Source: Telopea speciosissima (Eukaryota; Streptophyta; Magnoliopsida; Proteales; Proteaceae). From it: a stretch of DNA of 64,000 nucleotides. Both the position numbers and the translations under genes were made by a program. The stretch is taken from contig NC_057925.1 in assembly GCF_018873765.1 (NCBI RefSeq), positions 5,467,568-5,531,567 on the forward strand, given 5' to 3'. Below the pieces are notes generated by a model. It saw only the letters and a list, made by a program, of their open reading frames with translations, had not been told where the DNA came from and made no database searches. Shown in pieces: positions 23,697 through 34,643 of the stretch (positions within the stretch are counted from its first letter, which is position 1; every line of letters begins with the position of its first letter).

Positions 23697-25006
23697 GTTT
23701 TTAACAATGCCCCCTGAAAATGCCCATTTGTTCAAATGTCTCCTTATAATTTTTTTAATTGCAAATTATCCCCTACTTTCAAAACAGTATAGCATTTTGA
23801 TTCAATTCGTCAATCGGGTACGTTGGTAGTTAGTGTCAAGGAATCTAATGATCAAAATGCCCTTATAATAAAAATCAACTAAAATTAAAAAAATAAAGTG
23901 ATCAAATTGCCCTCATCTTCCCCAAATCATTTAGATTTGAAACTGAAAATCACAAACCCTCGAATCATCTAACAAACCATCCTTTAATCACAAAATCTTG
24001 AAGAGTTACCTTCCTATAGATCTCTTTGAGTTTGTAATGATCTATTCATAAAATAATTTCTACAAAATAGATAGAGTTCTCTAAACACAGGAAAATCACG
24101 AGCCGATAAGGAAATCGTAGAATTATGGCCCAAAAACAACACACGGTCAGGTAAACTTTCAACTTCAACCCAAGTCCTGCTACCCTGATCAAGCCTGCAA
24201 ACACTACATGAAGCTGAAGCAAAATCATTACAGTTTCCCCACTTCTCTCGGAACCAAACAAGAACTTGCAATAGATCCCCTGAGGATTCCACCAAATACC
24301 TTTTCCTGAATAGCCAATATCCAATTGGCTGGGGAGCTCTATTTAAAAACAACCGAAATGGAGGGGCAACCTGTGTTGCCTCATTAAGAGGAAGGTCATT
24401 GACATCCTAATTAAGCCACAATACCTCCTTTACGACGAAGCACATATAACAGCCCATTAAAATACAGAATATCTTCAAAACTGTTTCGCAAATCTGGTCG
24501 ATCTATTTGGGGAACCCCATGTTATGGGCTTTTTATATGCGGAAGATACAGTGGAACAGTGGGAAGACAAATAGAATTACCTATTTTGTATTCCCCCCAG
24601 TATAGGATTTCATCTACTCGGATTTCATGAACAGAGGATCGAGAAGCTCCTCTGAACAGTTGGAAAAGGATTAATTGCTCTTCGGTGTTCTTCTCTGTTC
24701 AAGGGTATCGATGTATAAAAGAGAAATAAATGAAATTTTGTGATTAAAGGATGGTTTGTTAGATGATTTTAGGGTTTTTTTATTTTCAGTTTCAGAACTT
24801 AAACGATTTGAGAAAGATGAGGGTAATTTTGTTACTGTACTTTTTAATTTTGATTGGTTTTTATCATAATGGTATTTTGGTCATTAGATTTTCTGAAACT
24901 AACCTCTATCACCCTACCCTAACGGATTGGACCAAAATATTACACTGTTTTGAAGTAAGGGAAATTTACAGTTAAAAAAGTTATAGGGGGGGCATTTGTT
25001 AAAAAC
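23697..25006. mobile_element. Mutator-like element with long inverted ends (Pack-MULE type)
   Basis: The first ~290 bp (23697-~23995) and last ~280 bp (~24728-25006) are inverted copies. Both start 'gtttttaacaa(a)tgcccc' and end around 'aaccatcctttaatcacaaaat', at roughly 75-80% identity by eye. Long inverted ends on a ~1.3-kb element with no transposase are the hallmark of non-autonomous MULEs. The interior carries a fragment of an F-box/DUF295 gene (24014-24640, minus strand). Flanks are A-rich, so the expected 9-bp target duplication cannot be defined. The element sits directly upstream of KIN17, a location MULEs often favour. An independent foldback element containing the gene piece is the alternative. 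Confidence 0.75.
24014..24640 (-). pseudogene. Captured fragment of F-box/DUF295 (SKIP23-like) gene
   Basis: The open stretch 24014-24352 encodes 'YLVESSGDLLQVLVWFREKW', then 'VCRLDQGSRTWVEVESL', 'DRVLFLGHNSTISLSARDFP' and 'ELYLFCRNYF'. This is the usual C-terminal order of DUF295/KIB proteins of the F-box SKIP23 group. Further upstream on the minus strand (to about 24640) another frame gives a 'DILYFNGLLYVLRRKG' stretch, matching the preceding part of the domain. The F-box end is absent, frames are shifted and the reading runs into the MULE end. It is therefore a captured, non-functional fragment. Parent copy not in this window. Confidence 0.75.
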
Positions 25007-26182
25007 AAAAAAAAAAAAACGATAATAAAATAATGAAGGGGTGTAGCCGTGTAGGAATTGGTTATTCAGTTCGATTCTAAAGAGTATTGGTGTGATCTAA
25101 AACTGAATAAAAAACTGAATCAGTTCTAGAATTCGATACTCAAACCAAATGTTCTTAGTTCGGTTTCAATTCTTACATGATTCAATCCCGATTCTTGTAC
25201 TCGATCTATATACTATAATATATAATAGATAGTAGAATATATTATTATATTATAATATTATAGTACAGTAGTATTATAAAATCTAATACTAAGATTAATA
25301 TTATATAGTGTAATATATTCGCTCACTTTGGGAAGAGTGGACGGAAAGAGGAGGGTGGTCTACGATCAGCTAGACCATCAGGAGAGAGTGGTCGTAGAAC
25401 AGCTAGCTCATAGTTGTTTGGTTGCTTAGTACGCACATCTTCTTCTTGCTTTCTGGGGCTCACTTGTTGCTTGTTTAAGTAAGCTCAACAACTGGGTGAT
25501 GTCCTACCGATTATGGATGGGAGGCAGGCAAGCACCAACAAGCGCTTCCCCGTATTAATATACTATAATATATTAGTATTATAATAGATTAACATACTAT
25601 AATATGCTAGTATCAAAACTCAATTTGGTTTCGGTTTTGGAATTTGGTTCCTGTGTTGGATTCAAAACTGAATTGGTTTTGAAATCTAATACTCAACCTA
25701 ATCAGATAAAATTCGGTTTCGTTTAGTTTGGTTTATCCCGTCAATGTCAATTTTTTTGTTGCCATTCAAATTTGATACCCTTGTGGAGAACACATGCATA
25801 GTTATAAAAAATAAGAACAAAAAAAAAAAAAAAATTGGAAATAGAAGGTATGGGTTTTCAACGACATCAAACTCTGTACAATATGATTTAAAAAAAAAAA
25901 ATCAAAGTAATTTTTAAATTTAAATCCTAAGGGCTATTTTGGTATGATTCCTATTTCAATTTCATGGGGTCATAAGTGATCATTGCCTGGTCATGTATCC
26001 TGCATCAACACGGGGTCAAAACATACTATTAAAAAAGAAACTTACATACATTATCTACGACCACAGCAATCAGCTTATCAGTATGAGCCTTATATGCCCA
26101 TTTATGAGCAATAGATATAATATCTCTGTTTTTCTTTATAATATTCATAGACTTGAAAAAACCCCATCAAGTAAGAGATATC
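25007..26182. other. AT-rich intergenic repeats, no gene
   Basis: Very AT-rich sequence with 'tatactataatatat'-type palindromes (25205-25320 and 25555-25612). Flanking stretches are built of 'ttcggtttt/aaaactgaa' words (25060-25200, 25616-25740). A GC-richer block lies at 25321-25552. No ORF of interest. Confidence 0.5.
25321..25552. other. GC-richer island inside AT-rich sequence, possibly organelle-derived
   Basis: About 230 bp of balanced base composition interrupts an AT-rich palindromic region sharply on both sides. It has no coding potential and no inverted ends that I can see. The texture ('gggaagagtggacgg', 'ggtgatgtcctaccg') reminds me of plant mitochondrial intergenic DNA, so a nuclear mitochondrial insertion is possible, but this is a guess. 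Confidence 0.25.
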
Positions 26183-26203
26183 AAGAAGAAGATTGAACAC
26201 CTC

Positions 26204-27261
26204 TACTGGAAGATTTTCAACCCAACAGGCTGCAAAATTCCTTTCTAACAATCATTACAGCCCCATCCTGGCAAAATGGTGGTGTTTTTTCTAGAAACTC
26301 AAATTACGTTCAAAATTTAAAAAAAAAATTTGGTGTGTCTTGAATGCAGGACTACCTGTCAAAAGCAACGCTTTCGAAACAGATGGATCGATTTTATCAT
26401 ATGATTGGACTAAGCATGAATGGGCATCTGGCCCTCTTGGATTGAGAACCGAGCTTCTCTCCAACCCTTCTCTAGCACGACTTTGTGTCTCCCTTTATTT
26501 GTCCTGGGCATTGGACAAATAGTCTTCTCAATGGTTTTTCTCAATTTTTATTATCACTTGTTATTATAGTTGGGTTGTTCGGAACAATGTTGTCCATGTA
26601 TCATCTTCAGTTGATCCCTCTTTTATCATGTGATCTGTAATTAACTAGTTATGTGAATTAAATATTACTCCCCCAACTCATATGCCTATTATATCCCCCG
26701 ATAGTTCAACAAATATTATGGTGTACAAGCTATCTCAAGTTGTGGCTAACATTGATATAAATTGCCATGTTTTAATATGCATAGACATTTCTAACCCAGA
26801 TCTAAGCCTGTCGGGCTAGGCTTTTTGCTTTTTGATAGATAGACACCTTGTGCTAATAGATGCAAGTTATCACCCAACCACAAATCAGACAGAGGCAGAC
26901 TTCATCGAATTTGTGGAAGGTTGGAAGGCGGCAAAAAGATCATGAATCTTACCTAAGGAAGTATGGTGCACCACAAGAGATACTAACACCCTCATAAACA
27001 CCCCGGACAATGTTAATATTCCCTGGACTTGTTTATTTGTTTTCTTATAACTGTCAAACTTAACCTCTAATTTCTCCTTAGCTAAGTTTCAGATCGTTTA
27101 CCCAAAAAAAAAAATAGAAGTTCCAGATATGTTATAATGACAATTTAGCTAGATCTCTAGGAAATTTGACTCTGCAAGCCACTAGAAATACTGATGCTAC
27201 CTCATCTATTGTAAAGACTTTTAGTTTTTAATATATATTTTCCTTTTCATAACAAAAAAAG
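26204..27261 (+). mobile_element. LINE-like insertion, 5'-truncated, with 21-bp target duplication
   Basis: A perfect 21-bp direct repeat (26183-26203 and 27262-27282, containing 'gattgaacacctc') brackets this ~1.06-kb segment. The segment ends in an A-rich tail next to the second copy. Decayed plus-strand reading gives zf-RVT/RNase H-like pieces: 'CYYSWVVRNNVVH' near 26560-26600, and a C-terminal stretch ending near 27230. Target-primed integration of a truncated LINE explains the tail, the long duplication and the missing 5' part. The protein match is weak; the duplication is the strong evidence. Confidence 0.6.
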
Positions 27262-27545
27262 AAGAAGAAGATTGAACACCTCCCAAGGCCACCCTCCTAA
27301 TATTCCCTAAGTAAGCCCTATTACAACTTGCTCACAATCCATCCATACCATTGATGTCCACCCATGATTAATATTAGGATTTTTTTAGGTAGCGATTGAT
27401 ATTAGGATGTTTGATTTTTTTTATTTTTTCACCATATTTATGAAAATTTTAAATCACTTTCATCTTAAATAGTGAAATAGCTAAAGACCTGTTTCAATTT
27501 TGAAATTGAATTTTGTTAAAGTCTACTCCGCACTCTACTCTAACA

Positions 27546-29630
27546 ACAGAACCCCAATCTTCTCAGTGCCATGGTTTGTGTGGAAACTGAAGTTTGAAAG
27601 AAGAAAAAGAAGAAAATAACCCCCAATTTTCTTGATGCTTTGATTTTGCAGAAACTAAAGTTTAGAATAATAAGAAAAGAACCCCCAATCTTCTCTGTGC
27701 CATGGTTTTGCATAAACAAAAGTTTGGAAGAAGAAGAAAAAAAGTGTGAACTTGTAAAACTCTGTTTGACTTCATCTATGTACGGTAGGGTATATATACA
27801 AGAGTGTTGAGTTAAGTACATGTACAAAAGCAATAAACAATAAAATAATTTGTCGGCACCTACTATATACACTAACACAATCATGTGTCAACCCCTTTAC
27901 TATATACACTAACCCCCCCCCTCAAAGTCAAGATGATGATGAGAAACCATTTGAAGCTTGGATGTAAGAAATTGTGAAGACACACATACCTATGAGCCTT
28001 GTTAAGAACATCAACGAGTTGATATGTAGAGGAGACATGTGGCAGGTGGAGTACCTATTGACGAACATGATGACAATCAATTTTGATATGCTGTGTTATT
28101 TCATGAAAGACTTCATTGTGACTTATATGGATGACACTTTTATTGTCATAAAAAAGTGGAATTGAAGCAGTCAAGGGAATACCCATGTCACAAAGAAGTC
28201 TTCGTAGCTAGATAATCTTATATATAGTGTCGGCAAGTGCATGATACTCAGCTTCACTATTTGGAGTGTAACACAACAGATTGTTTTTTGCTACGCTGTG
28301 AGATGAGAGAATCACCCAAAAGTATATTGAAGCCTGTAGTTCATTGACGATCAGTAACATCACCAATCTAATAAGTATCAGAACATGCTCGAAGCTCAAA
28401 GAGATGAAGAAGCCGGAAGAAGGGCTCCTTAAAATAAGGTGCCCTTTATGTACACAATAATGCGAAGCACAACAACATAATGAATAGATCGAGGAGCATC
28501 CATAAATTGTCTGACTACATGAACAACATAAGTAATATCAGGCCGAGTGACCATGAGATAGATTAGGCTTCCCACCAATGTACGATAAAGTTCAGGATTC
28601 GAGAGAGGTTCTCCATCAGTGAGACGAAGTTTGACATTGAGTTCTAGAGGAGTCTCAACAGTCTTACTATCAAAAAGTCCAGCTTTGGAGAGGAGATCAA
28701 AGGCAAACTTCTTAAGACATAAGCTTCGAAACCATTTATTTTTTGTCGTTGGCTCTTGCTTTCTCTTCTCTTCTCGCTGTTTTGTTTTTATGAGTTGTTG
28801 CCGGTGGAACATTAGCGCAAAGGGGAAGGAAATATTAGAGTAAAAGAGAGGGCGATTGGGGTTTGCTTATTGTGGAAGAAGGGTGGGCTGGTTTGGTAGG
28901 GCGGTGAGTTGGGTTTCTTTTTAAGAGAGTGGATTCGAAGGGGGTTGGGGTAGGATTTCAATGGAAGAACGAAGGGATGGGGTTGATGGATGATAACACA
29001 GGGGAGTGTTGGGTGTTGATTCAACTACTCTATTTTTGAACAAAGCCTTTCTTTTTTATTATTTTTTGAGGCAATAACAAAAGAGAGTTTGGTACCGATG
29101 AGTGAGTTCACTAAGGGATGAAATGGGTAAACTAGTAATGGGTTTAGACAAGGGAAGAGAGATTGATTGGGAAGGAGATCGATCCTTCGACTCTGATACC
29201 AAATTGTTGGAGGGCCGGTTAGGAAAAGAGGGGAAATTTGGAAGAATCAGAGTTGTAGGGGGAGAGGGGGAATCACATAAGAAGAGGGGGTGGGGGGAGG
29301 ATCACTTAACACCAAAGCCAAGCAGAAACTCATAACACAAACTCAATTCATTATTCAAATTTGAGTTCTAATTGCACGATTACATGGTATAATTGTATAA
29401 ATGAAAGGAACCAAAAACCAGCTATTCTAACTCTAAAACTAAAACATAATAAAACTCTATCACTGTCTACACTGTATTCAAAATAAAACAATAGACTAAA
29501 AGATAAATCCAAATAAATAAATAGACTACTAATATCCTAGTAGATTAAACCCCAGATTTGGACCTGGTTCATCTTCATTTGGATTCCCAAATGAGTTTGG
29601 ATCGGTCTAAGGTAGTGCAATTGCATCAAT
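27546..29630 (-). mobile_element. Ty1/copia fossil, decayed
   Basis: The minus strand carries reverse-transcriptase C-terminal sequence (about 28760-28430, with 'GSLIYLMVTRPDITY') and RNase H (about 28400-28100, with 'EAEYHALAD'). A polypurine tract near 27905-27915 borders a putative 3' LTR of about 27546-27903. At 29203-29220 there is a PBS-like segment (complement of TTTGGTATCAGAG) next to an LTR-like block (about 29209-29630). The two outer blocks do not resemble each other clearly, so they may come from two different insertions. Most of gag, protease and integrase is missing. Heavily broken and old. Confidence 0.6.
27548..27745. repeat. Three ~66-bp tandem repeats
   Basis: Three successive units each start 'accccaatcttctc' or close to it, run through 'atggtttt' and 'aaactaaagtttg', and end in 'gaagaaaa'. 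The unit length is about 63-70 bp. They lie in the 3' terminal block of the copia fossil. Confidence 0.7.
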
Positions 29631-29870
29631 TGGCCCAATCAACCTGTCCAAGGTAGACAAGAGATAGTATATGAAATTTCGATGATGTAATGGAATTAGG
29701 TGACAGGTGAAAGACGATAGAAAAGCCTAAGGACACTTTTTTTTTTTTAAAGCAAAGGATGAGGACTCAAGCAAGAACTAAAGGATGTACTTGAAATGTG
29801 GAGATGAGAAATGGAATTAATTGCAAGGGGAGGGAAATGGATGGGATAAAAAAATAATTATTATGGGGAA

Positions 29871-30023
29871 TGTTCTTTGCATTGGGGGCGGAGGATGTGC
29901 CCAGACACATGGAGGGTGGGCTAATTGATCAGTTTGCCCCCTAAATGACTGAAATGGCCGCCCTGTCTTGCCCCATGTGTCTCAGCGCAGCCTATGCCCC
30001 GTGCGCTTCTAGGCAGATAACAT
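29871..30023. mobile_element. MITE family 1, copy A (GTTCTCTGTGCC foldback)
   Basis: The left end 'aatgttctttgc', the centre 'cccagacacatggagg' paired with 'ccccatgtgtctcagcgc', and the overall hairpin plan match the better-preserved copies at 30136 and 41148. Ends are approximate. Confidence 0.55.
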
Positions 30024-30135
30024 CTAGATCGCCATCCAAATATTATAGGACGTGACATAGATGAGAAGGGAGGGAAGATTAAGTCCATGGGATAAAGAAA
30101 TGAGATAGTTGGAGGTGGAATAGAGTTTAGGCCAA

Positions 30136-30261
30136 ATGTTCTCTGTGCCAGGGGTGCAGATTGCGCCTAGACACATGGGGGTGGGTGAAATGATCACCCT
30201 ACCCCCTGAATGGGAGGCCTCTGTGCCAGGGCGCAAGTTGTGCTGTGGCACAGAAAACAAG
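30136..30261. mobile_element. MITE family 1, copy B
   Basis: It starts 'tgttctctgtgcc' and ends with the complement 'ggcacagaaaaca'. Inside, 'gcgcctagacacatggggg' faces a degraded partner. No coding potential. Confidence 0.7.
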
Positions 30262-30559
30262 TGCCCTAAAGTTTAATAAGAAAAAAAGAAGGGAGGTGGT
30301 AAAGTTTGACCAATTGGCAAGGCCCACTTTGCAGTTCGCATGGAAGGACGGAAATTGCATCCTCCGGAGATCACAGCACATTTTTCCGGAGCAGGAAGCG
30401 TCCCGCGCAAAGTTGAGCGGGAAAAGGAAGTAATTATATATATTTTTTTAAAGAAAAACAATTTTGGATTTAAAAGTCTTTGAGACCAGCATAGCGTCTC
30501 TGACAAGCTCTAGAGGGGAAATGAGTAAGGGATTGCGCCGATCGAGTATCTCTTCTTGT

Positions 30560-30740
30560 TAGGTAAATTTGATCTCTCAGAACTTACTTCCCGTTCAAAT
30601 TTATCAAATCTGGTTGTCTGTTGTCACCATTCCTCAGTTCCTCTGAAGTCTAAAACATGTTTTTTTGGGGGCTTTGTAGTGTTTTGGATCTACATTTATC
30701 TTCTTTTACATGCGCTTGCAACACCATTAAAGTTTTCCAG
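30560..30740 (+). promoter_or_regulatory. Probable 5' UTR exon of COM1
   Basis: About 800 bp before the COM1 start there is a strong donor (ttccag|gtgagtgtg) with the exon ending at 30740. Matching acceptors lie right before the start: 'ctgcag' ending at 31547 and 'ttttgtag' ending at 31566. The stretch before the donor is pyrimidine-rich and has no long ORF in the COM1 frame. The exon's own start is a guess. Confidence 0.35.
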
Positions 30741-30900
30741 GTGAGTGTGTTATTTAATGCCATTTCAATCACTGTCACAGTTTCACTATTTTGGTTTCAA
30801 ATATTGCTTATTGGTTCATTTTGACCAGAAATCTAAAATGTTGCAAGAACAAGGTCTTTTATATTTTGGTTGTGTTTGATTCCATGTTTTCCTCTTTTTT

Positions 30901-30929
30901 TGGGGGGGGAGGGGGGGGGGGGAGGGGGG
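30901..30929. repeat. Poly-G tract
   Basis: A G-rich run with few interruptions lies in the presumed COM1 5' UTR intron. It is a simple-sequence feature and is error-prone in sequencing. Confidence 0.9.
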
Positions 30930-31566
30930 AGTGTCATAGGTGATGGTGGTGGTGTAAACATTTGGATGAATTTCAAGATAATAAGAAAACTAGGATCCAT
31001 AATTTCCCCTTCTCACGTTCCAACTGTTTATGTTTTAATTCTCCATTTAGACAATGTTTGGATGTCAAGAAAAGAAAAAACATTCAAAAACATTTGAATT
31101 TGAGGAGAGAGATAGAGACCTATAGATCAATCATTACATTATCATTATTTTTGTCTCATTATGTTTTTTTTTTTTTCCTTTTCTTGGCATCCAAATGAAA
31201 GTTATTCACTCATTTGTAATACATAATCAGTTCGCTGTTCCTTTGCTTGAGATGTCAGCATTTGGTTAGGGTCGCATCCTTGTTTGTCCAACCACTGCTT
31301 GAAATGTGAACAACAACCAGAAACAATTTGATGATGCATTATATCTGTGACTGTCATGTGTTGGACTCCAGCTTAGACATATCGAACAAGAAAGCAAGAT
31401 TGTTACCTTTGAAAATATCAGTAATTTATCTCACTAAATAGAGAAAGAGACAGAAATCTAATTAGTTGAGAAGGTGGTTGTGAATCAGAGGAAGTTGTAA
31501 TGTGCAGTTTGGGTAATACTATTTTTTTTTTTTTTTGGTTTCTGCAGTTGTCCTTTTGTTTTGTAG

Positions 31567-34500
31567 ATGGGAGAGTACTCGCAGATGCCCCCTCATCTAG
31601 CACTTTCTGCTGATAAAGATGATGGCAAGTACCTTTCCGGTCTTAGTACTGTAATGGTTGCCACAATTCAGGAAGTGAAAGACAGAATGTCTCAGATTGA
31701 ACACATCTTCTGCGGTGAGCTGTTCCCAAAATTTCAATTGAACTCTAAAAACTTGGAGGAAAGCTTTGCAGAGGCCAAAAGAACAGAAGATGAATGGAGA
31801 AAGAAGGAAAAGTCTCTGTTATTTATAATTGAAGAGCTTCAGTTTGAAAAGAAACACATCATTGAACAAAACCAGCGATTGGTTGCCTCTTTCAAACTGA
31901 AATTAGTGAATAACAATGAGCTGGTAGAGGAAGGACCAACAAATGAAAAACAGCTTCCAGACAAAATTGAAAGTTTAGGGGTGAATGAAGAGGTTGATAA
32001 GTTCCATGAGCATATCAGACAGGGGATTGAGGAACTGACCTGGATAAAGAGCTGTGGAGAAAAAGCCTCTCAGATGGTGAATAGTGAGGAGATTTTGAAT
32101 GAGCATCAAATGGATATGCTTCTTTCCACAATGAGAAGTGTAAAGGAGAAAGTTTTTGAGCTCCAGTACAAGCTTGAGTATAAGAATCGAGAAATGGCTG
32201 AAGGAAGGGAAAAACAGGCAAATTTACTCAAGATGCTTGAATCAAGCTATAATGTGGAATTGGTGAAAGACCGGCTTTTGCAGGAGCTTTTGAGTAACAA
32301 GGAAATGCTTCTGTCCAAAATAGAAAGCCTGGAGAAGAATATTTCTACGCTCCAATATGAGATTCACCAGCAGACTAAGGAAGTGGCTAATGGAGAAGGC
32401 TTGCAAAAAAAACTACGCAGGAAGCTTGAATCAGAAGACTTTGTGATACAGAAGATCAATCAGCAGTTGGAAGAGCATGCAGTAAATAAGATACGGCTCC
32501 TGTCTACAATAAAATCTCTGGAGAAGGATGTGGATGACCTCCAACATCAGCTTACACAGAAGAGTCTTCAAGTGGCCCAGTTAACTCAATCAAGAGAGAA
32601 ACTACTAAAGAATGTTCAATCAAATGTTTTTCGTCTCCAATATGAGGTCAAGCTTGGCACTGAAGAAATGTCTGAAGGAAAGAAATTGGAAGAGAAGCTA
32701 CTTGGAGTCATTGAATCAAAATCATCTCAGATAGTGGATCTTAAGGCCAAACTGGAAAACATGAAAGAGAATGCCAATGACCTCAAAGAGGAACTGCAAA
32801 AAAAGACTTGGGAAGCAGATGAGAGAAGAAATGAGCATGAGAAAGATAAGAAAATGTTTCTGGAAAAAACAAAAAGTCTAGAGGAGAATCCTGTTCATCT
32901 CCTGTACGAACTCAAGTGGAAAAAAGAAGAAATATCTGAGAGCAAGAAATTGCACGAAAAATTACGAGGAATGGTTGAATCAAAAGCCTCCCAGATAGAG
33001 GATCTTTTGGTCAAACTGGACAGTGCAAAGGAAAACGCCAATGAGCTCAAAGTGGAGCTTAGGAAAAAGACTGGGGAAGTAGATGAGAGAAGGAATGAGC
33101 ATGAGAAGGACAAGGAAATGCTTCTGGAAAAAACAAAAAGTCTAGAGGAGAAAGTTGGTCATCTCCAGTATGAGCTCAAGTGCAAAACTGAAGAAATGGC
33201 CGAGAAAAGGAAAGTGCATGAAAAACTACTAGGCATGGTTGAATCAAAAGCCTCTCAGATAGTGAACCTTCTGGCCAAACTAGAAAGTGTAGAGAAGAAT
33301 GCCAATAAGCGCAAAGACATCAGAGAAATAACTGAAGAAATAGCTGCGGGAAGTAAATTGCCAGAGAAATTAGTCCAGCAATCTGAATTGGAAACATCAG
33401 ACATATTACAGAATGAGTATTTGTGGAGCAAGCATGAAAAAGAGAAGAAACTACTTCAAGAAAGAGTTGAAAGTTTAGAGTCTACTGTTGATGAGCTTCA
33501 AAATGAGCTCAAGCAGAAGACAGAAGAAGTGGCCGAGGGAAAGAAACTGCAAGAAGAATTACTCCAGAAGGTTGAATCAACTGTCTCTCAGATAATGAAG
33601 GAGAAGTGGAAAAATAGAGAAATGATTGCTTCCTACAAAAGTTTGAAATCACAATACAACTTCCTCTGCAGCAAGTTTGGTCTAACTGCAGAAAATACAC
33701 TCCACAACCGGATGGAAGAGGAAAGTAATTCATCAAGGCTTCATCATACTCATGGAGTCTCACAAGGCAAGATTTCTATAGCTAATGTTTTTGTTCTCAT
33801 TAATCTGTGAAAATGAATCACAGTTTATGAAGCATTTGTTTTATAGATCGGGCCTCTCTTTAGAATATTTACATCTACTTGTATACAAGTTTTGCATCTC
33901 GTAGTTGTTAATATTGTCTTTTGTTTCCCTGTTTTGTAGAAAATGAAAATAAAGATCCAGATACTCCTGTCTCCACTTCCAATGCGAACAAACAAAAGAA
34001 TGAGATCAATCCCCAGGAAAAATTGGAAAATGATGGAAGGTCTGGTTTAAATCACTGCTCAAGTTCCCGCTCACCTGCTTGCAGGTCCTCTAGTGCATCT
34101 ACATGTCCCACCTATGTGCAACCCAAATTACTTTCTGGGATAAAGCGACCATTTTCTAATTGGAGAGACACTAGGTCTGCAGGGAGGAGGGATTTGCATC
34201 ATGATTTTCTTTGTACTCCCATGGAGAATATTAAAGCGAACTTAAACACAGCTGCGAAGGGAGAGATCCCTGATTTTCCACTCCCAGCTCCGGAAGGCAT
34301 TGATCCTGAGAGCTCAGATGATGAAACACAAGATATACATGTTGATCCTTCACCAAAAAAACATCAACTATCAACTAGAAGGCCTGAGGTAAAAAATTTT
34401 AAGTATGTGGAACCAGTGAGAAAGAGAGCGGAAAGAGAGAAACTGAAAGGTATTGAATGCAAGCAGTGCAAGAAATTCTATGATGCTGTTCTACCTGATG

Positions 34501-34643
34501 GTGAAGGTTTGGGCACAGATAATATTAGCACTCGCAATTTCCGTTGTGAGCATCATGATGGTGTTTCAAGGCATCGGTATAAGTACATTCCACCTATGAC
34601 TCCTGAAGGATTTTGGAATATTGGATTTGATTCTGACATTTGA
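31567..34643 (+). CDS. COM1: COM1/SAE2/CtIP homologue (gamma response 1), two coding exons
   Basis: Exons 31567-33766 and 33940-34643 join in phase (g|aa) to give about 967 residues. The C-terminus (about 860-967) is the Sae2/CtIP domain: 'RPEVKNFKYVEPVRKRAERE', a C-x2-C at 907-910 (CKQC), and the 'SRHRYKYIPP' then 'TPEGFWNIGF' ending. COM1/SAE2/CtIP starts resection of DNA double-strand breaks with the MRE11 complex. In plants it is needed for meiotic recombination and was first named gamma response 1. Residues from about 70 to 720 are a long coiled coil rich in E, K, L and Q, with an 88-residue tandem repeat. The Arabidopsis protein is, from memory, about 588 residues, so this one is much longer. 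The start ATG follows directly on a 'ttttgtag' acceptor-like site. Reading past the donor meets a stop at 33808-33810, which supports the intron. Confidence 0.92.
32713..33372 (+). repeat. 264-bp (88-residue) in-frame tandem repeat in COM1
   Basis: Units start at 32713, 32977 and 33241, exactly 264 nt apart, each with 'ESKxSQI' and a following 'KLxxxxxNAN' segment. The first two units are full length and similar throughout ('RRNEHEKDK', 'LEKTKSLEE', 'KLHEKL'). The third is similar only for its first ~40 codons. The unit length is not a simple heptad multiple, but it keeps the coiled-coil character. Confidence 0.9.
33767..33939 (+). other. GC-AG intron of COM1
   Basis: The donor reads caag|GCAAGA and the acceptor tttgtAG|aaaat. 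The exon phases (1 and 2 bases) agree only with this junction, and the rest of the donor matches the consensus well, as is usual for GC donors. Length 173 nt. Confidence 0.8.

Noticed and set aside
24763-24975. 70-residue ORF as a small membrane protein
   Set aside because: It lies wholly in the right inverted end of the MULE; the hydrophobic composition comes from T-rich sequence.
29102-29335. 77-residue plus-strand ORF near a PBS-like site as a host gene
   Set aside because: It runs through the terminal region of the copia fossil and has G/A-rich low-complexity composition.
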